In this document: positions 20,745-20,799 of the stretch, in pieces
Numbering within the stretch: position 1 is the stretch's first letter
Layout of the letters: each line of letters opens with the position of its first letter
NCBI GenBank assembly: GCA_040881505.1
Contig: JBBEDC010000035.1
Location: 1 to 20,799, forward strand
Direction of reading: 5' to 3'
Source: JBBEDC01 sp040881505
Lineage (GTDB): Bacteria; Patescibacteriota; Andersenbacteria; UBA10190
DNA: 20,799 nt
Program-made: the position numbers and the translations under genes
Notes under the pieces: generated by a model
Databases searched by the model: none
What the model saw: the letters and a program-made list of their open reading frames with translations, nothing else
What the model was told of the DNA's origin: nothing

Positions 20745-20799
20745 CTACAGCTCAGATATAGATTCAACTTCAATAGTGCCTATGCTTTGATATCGCTCA
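20745..20799 (-). CDS. Possible C-terminal end of a gene entering from the right
   Basis: On the minus strand one frame is open from the window edge for 17 codons and ends in TAG at 20747-20745, reading ERYQSIGTIEVESISEL. The composition looks protein-like and the stop would sit 4 bp from the convergent HXXEE stop, as in other tight convergent pairs here. An open stretch of this size also arises by chance, so it is only a candidate. Confidence 0.3.
   Translation of the reverse strand, partial: ERYQSIGTIEVESISEL

Noticed and set aside
1..20799. CRISPR array, tRNA, rRNA, insertion sequence, att site or origin
   Set aside because: I looked for regular direct repeats, tRNA-like cloverleaf arms and transposase motifs in the spaces between genes and found none; spaces are mostly under 130 bp.

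Overview
The window is compact bacterial chromosome, about 20.8 kb and roughly half G+C. Gene content and style suggest a member of the Candidate Phyla Radiation (Patescibacteria, Parcubacteria-like). The genes are small, single-domain and membrane-anchored. Several families are familiar from such genomes: Gmad2+GerMN lipoprotein-like proteins, DUF4342, ABC-F, a SurA-N-only protein, PhnB-type VOC proteins, and a 73-residue two-helix protein ending in LYLPDKNL. TGA acts as a normal stop, so the TGA-glycine code of Gracilibacteria and Absconditabacteria is excluded. I saw no rRNA, tRNA, CRISPR array, insertion sequence or phage gene. Lineage placement is inference.

Layout. (1) 1-608, minus: 5' part of protein-L-isoaspartate methyltransferase, cut by the window edge. 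(2) 693-3515, plus: membrane-anchored cell-wall amidase, a membrane-fused spermidine-synthase-like protein and a small SET-domain protein. (3) 3522-4376, minus: two-domain Ig-like anchored protein. 4503-5111, plus: small exported protein. (4) 6924-5092, minus: apparent operon of a 59-residue membrane protein, an unrecognised polytopic protein with five histidines, and a TauE/SafE permease. (5) 7012-9680, plus: Gmad2-GerMN protein, 5-helix membrane protein, CPA2 cation/proton antiporter. (6) 12805-9754, minus: DUF4342, SurA-N chaperone, RadC, a Phd/RelE toxin-antitoxin pair, and a GGDEF diguanylate cyclase. (7) 14332-12860, minus: ABC-F ATPase. 14429-15811, plus: secreted vanadium-haloperoxidase/PAP2-like protein. 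(8) 17411-15812, minus: small membrane protein and two VOC proteins. (9) 20118-17458, minus: P-type cation ATPase. 20198-20740, plus: HXXEE-domain protein. The last 55 bases may hold the tail of another minus-strand gene.

How the genes fit together. Most look like household and envelope functions, not one pathway: wall remodelling, ion transport (antiporter, P-type ATPase, TauE), exported sensors or folding factors, and repair. The clearest shared feature is in the DNA signals. At about fourteen gene starts a -10-like hexamer lies only 6-9 nt before the start codon and no Shine-Dalgarno sequence is present, which is the geometry of leaderless mRNAs. Downstream operon genes can carry a Shine-Dalgarno (for example spermidine-synthase-like and TauE).

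The GGDEF gene breaks the pattern. It has a TTGACA -35, a leader with AAAGGAG, the only convincing intrinsic terminator in the window, and higher G+C than its neighbour, so it looks recently acquired. Other points of interest are the unrecognised membrane operon, the SET protein, a P-type ATPase missing residues usually conserved, and a toxin-antitoxin promoter that overlaps the radC stop codon. I did not find a convincing new multi-gene defence or metabolic system.
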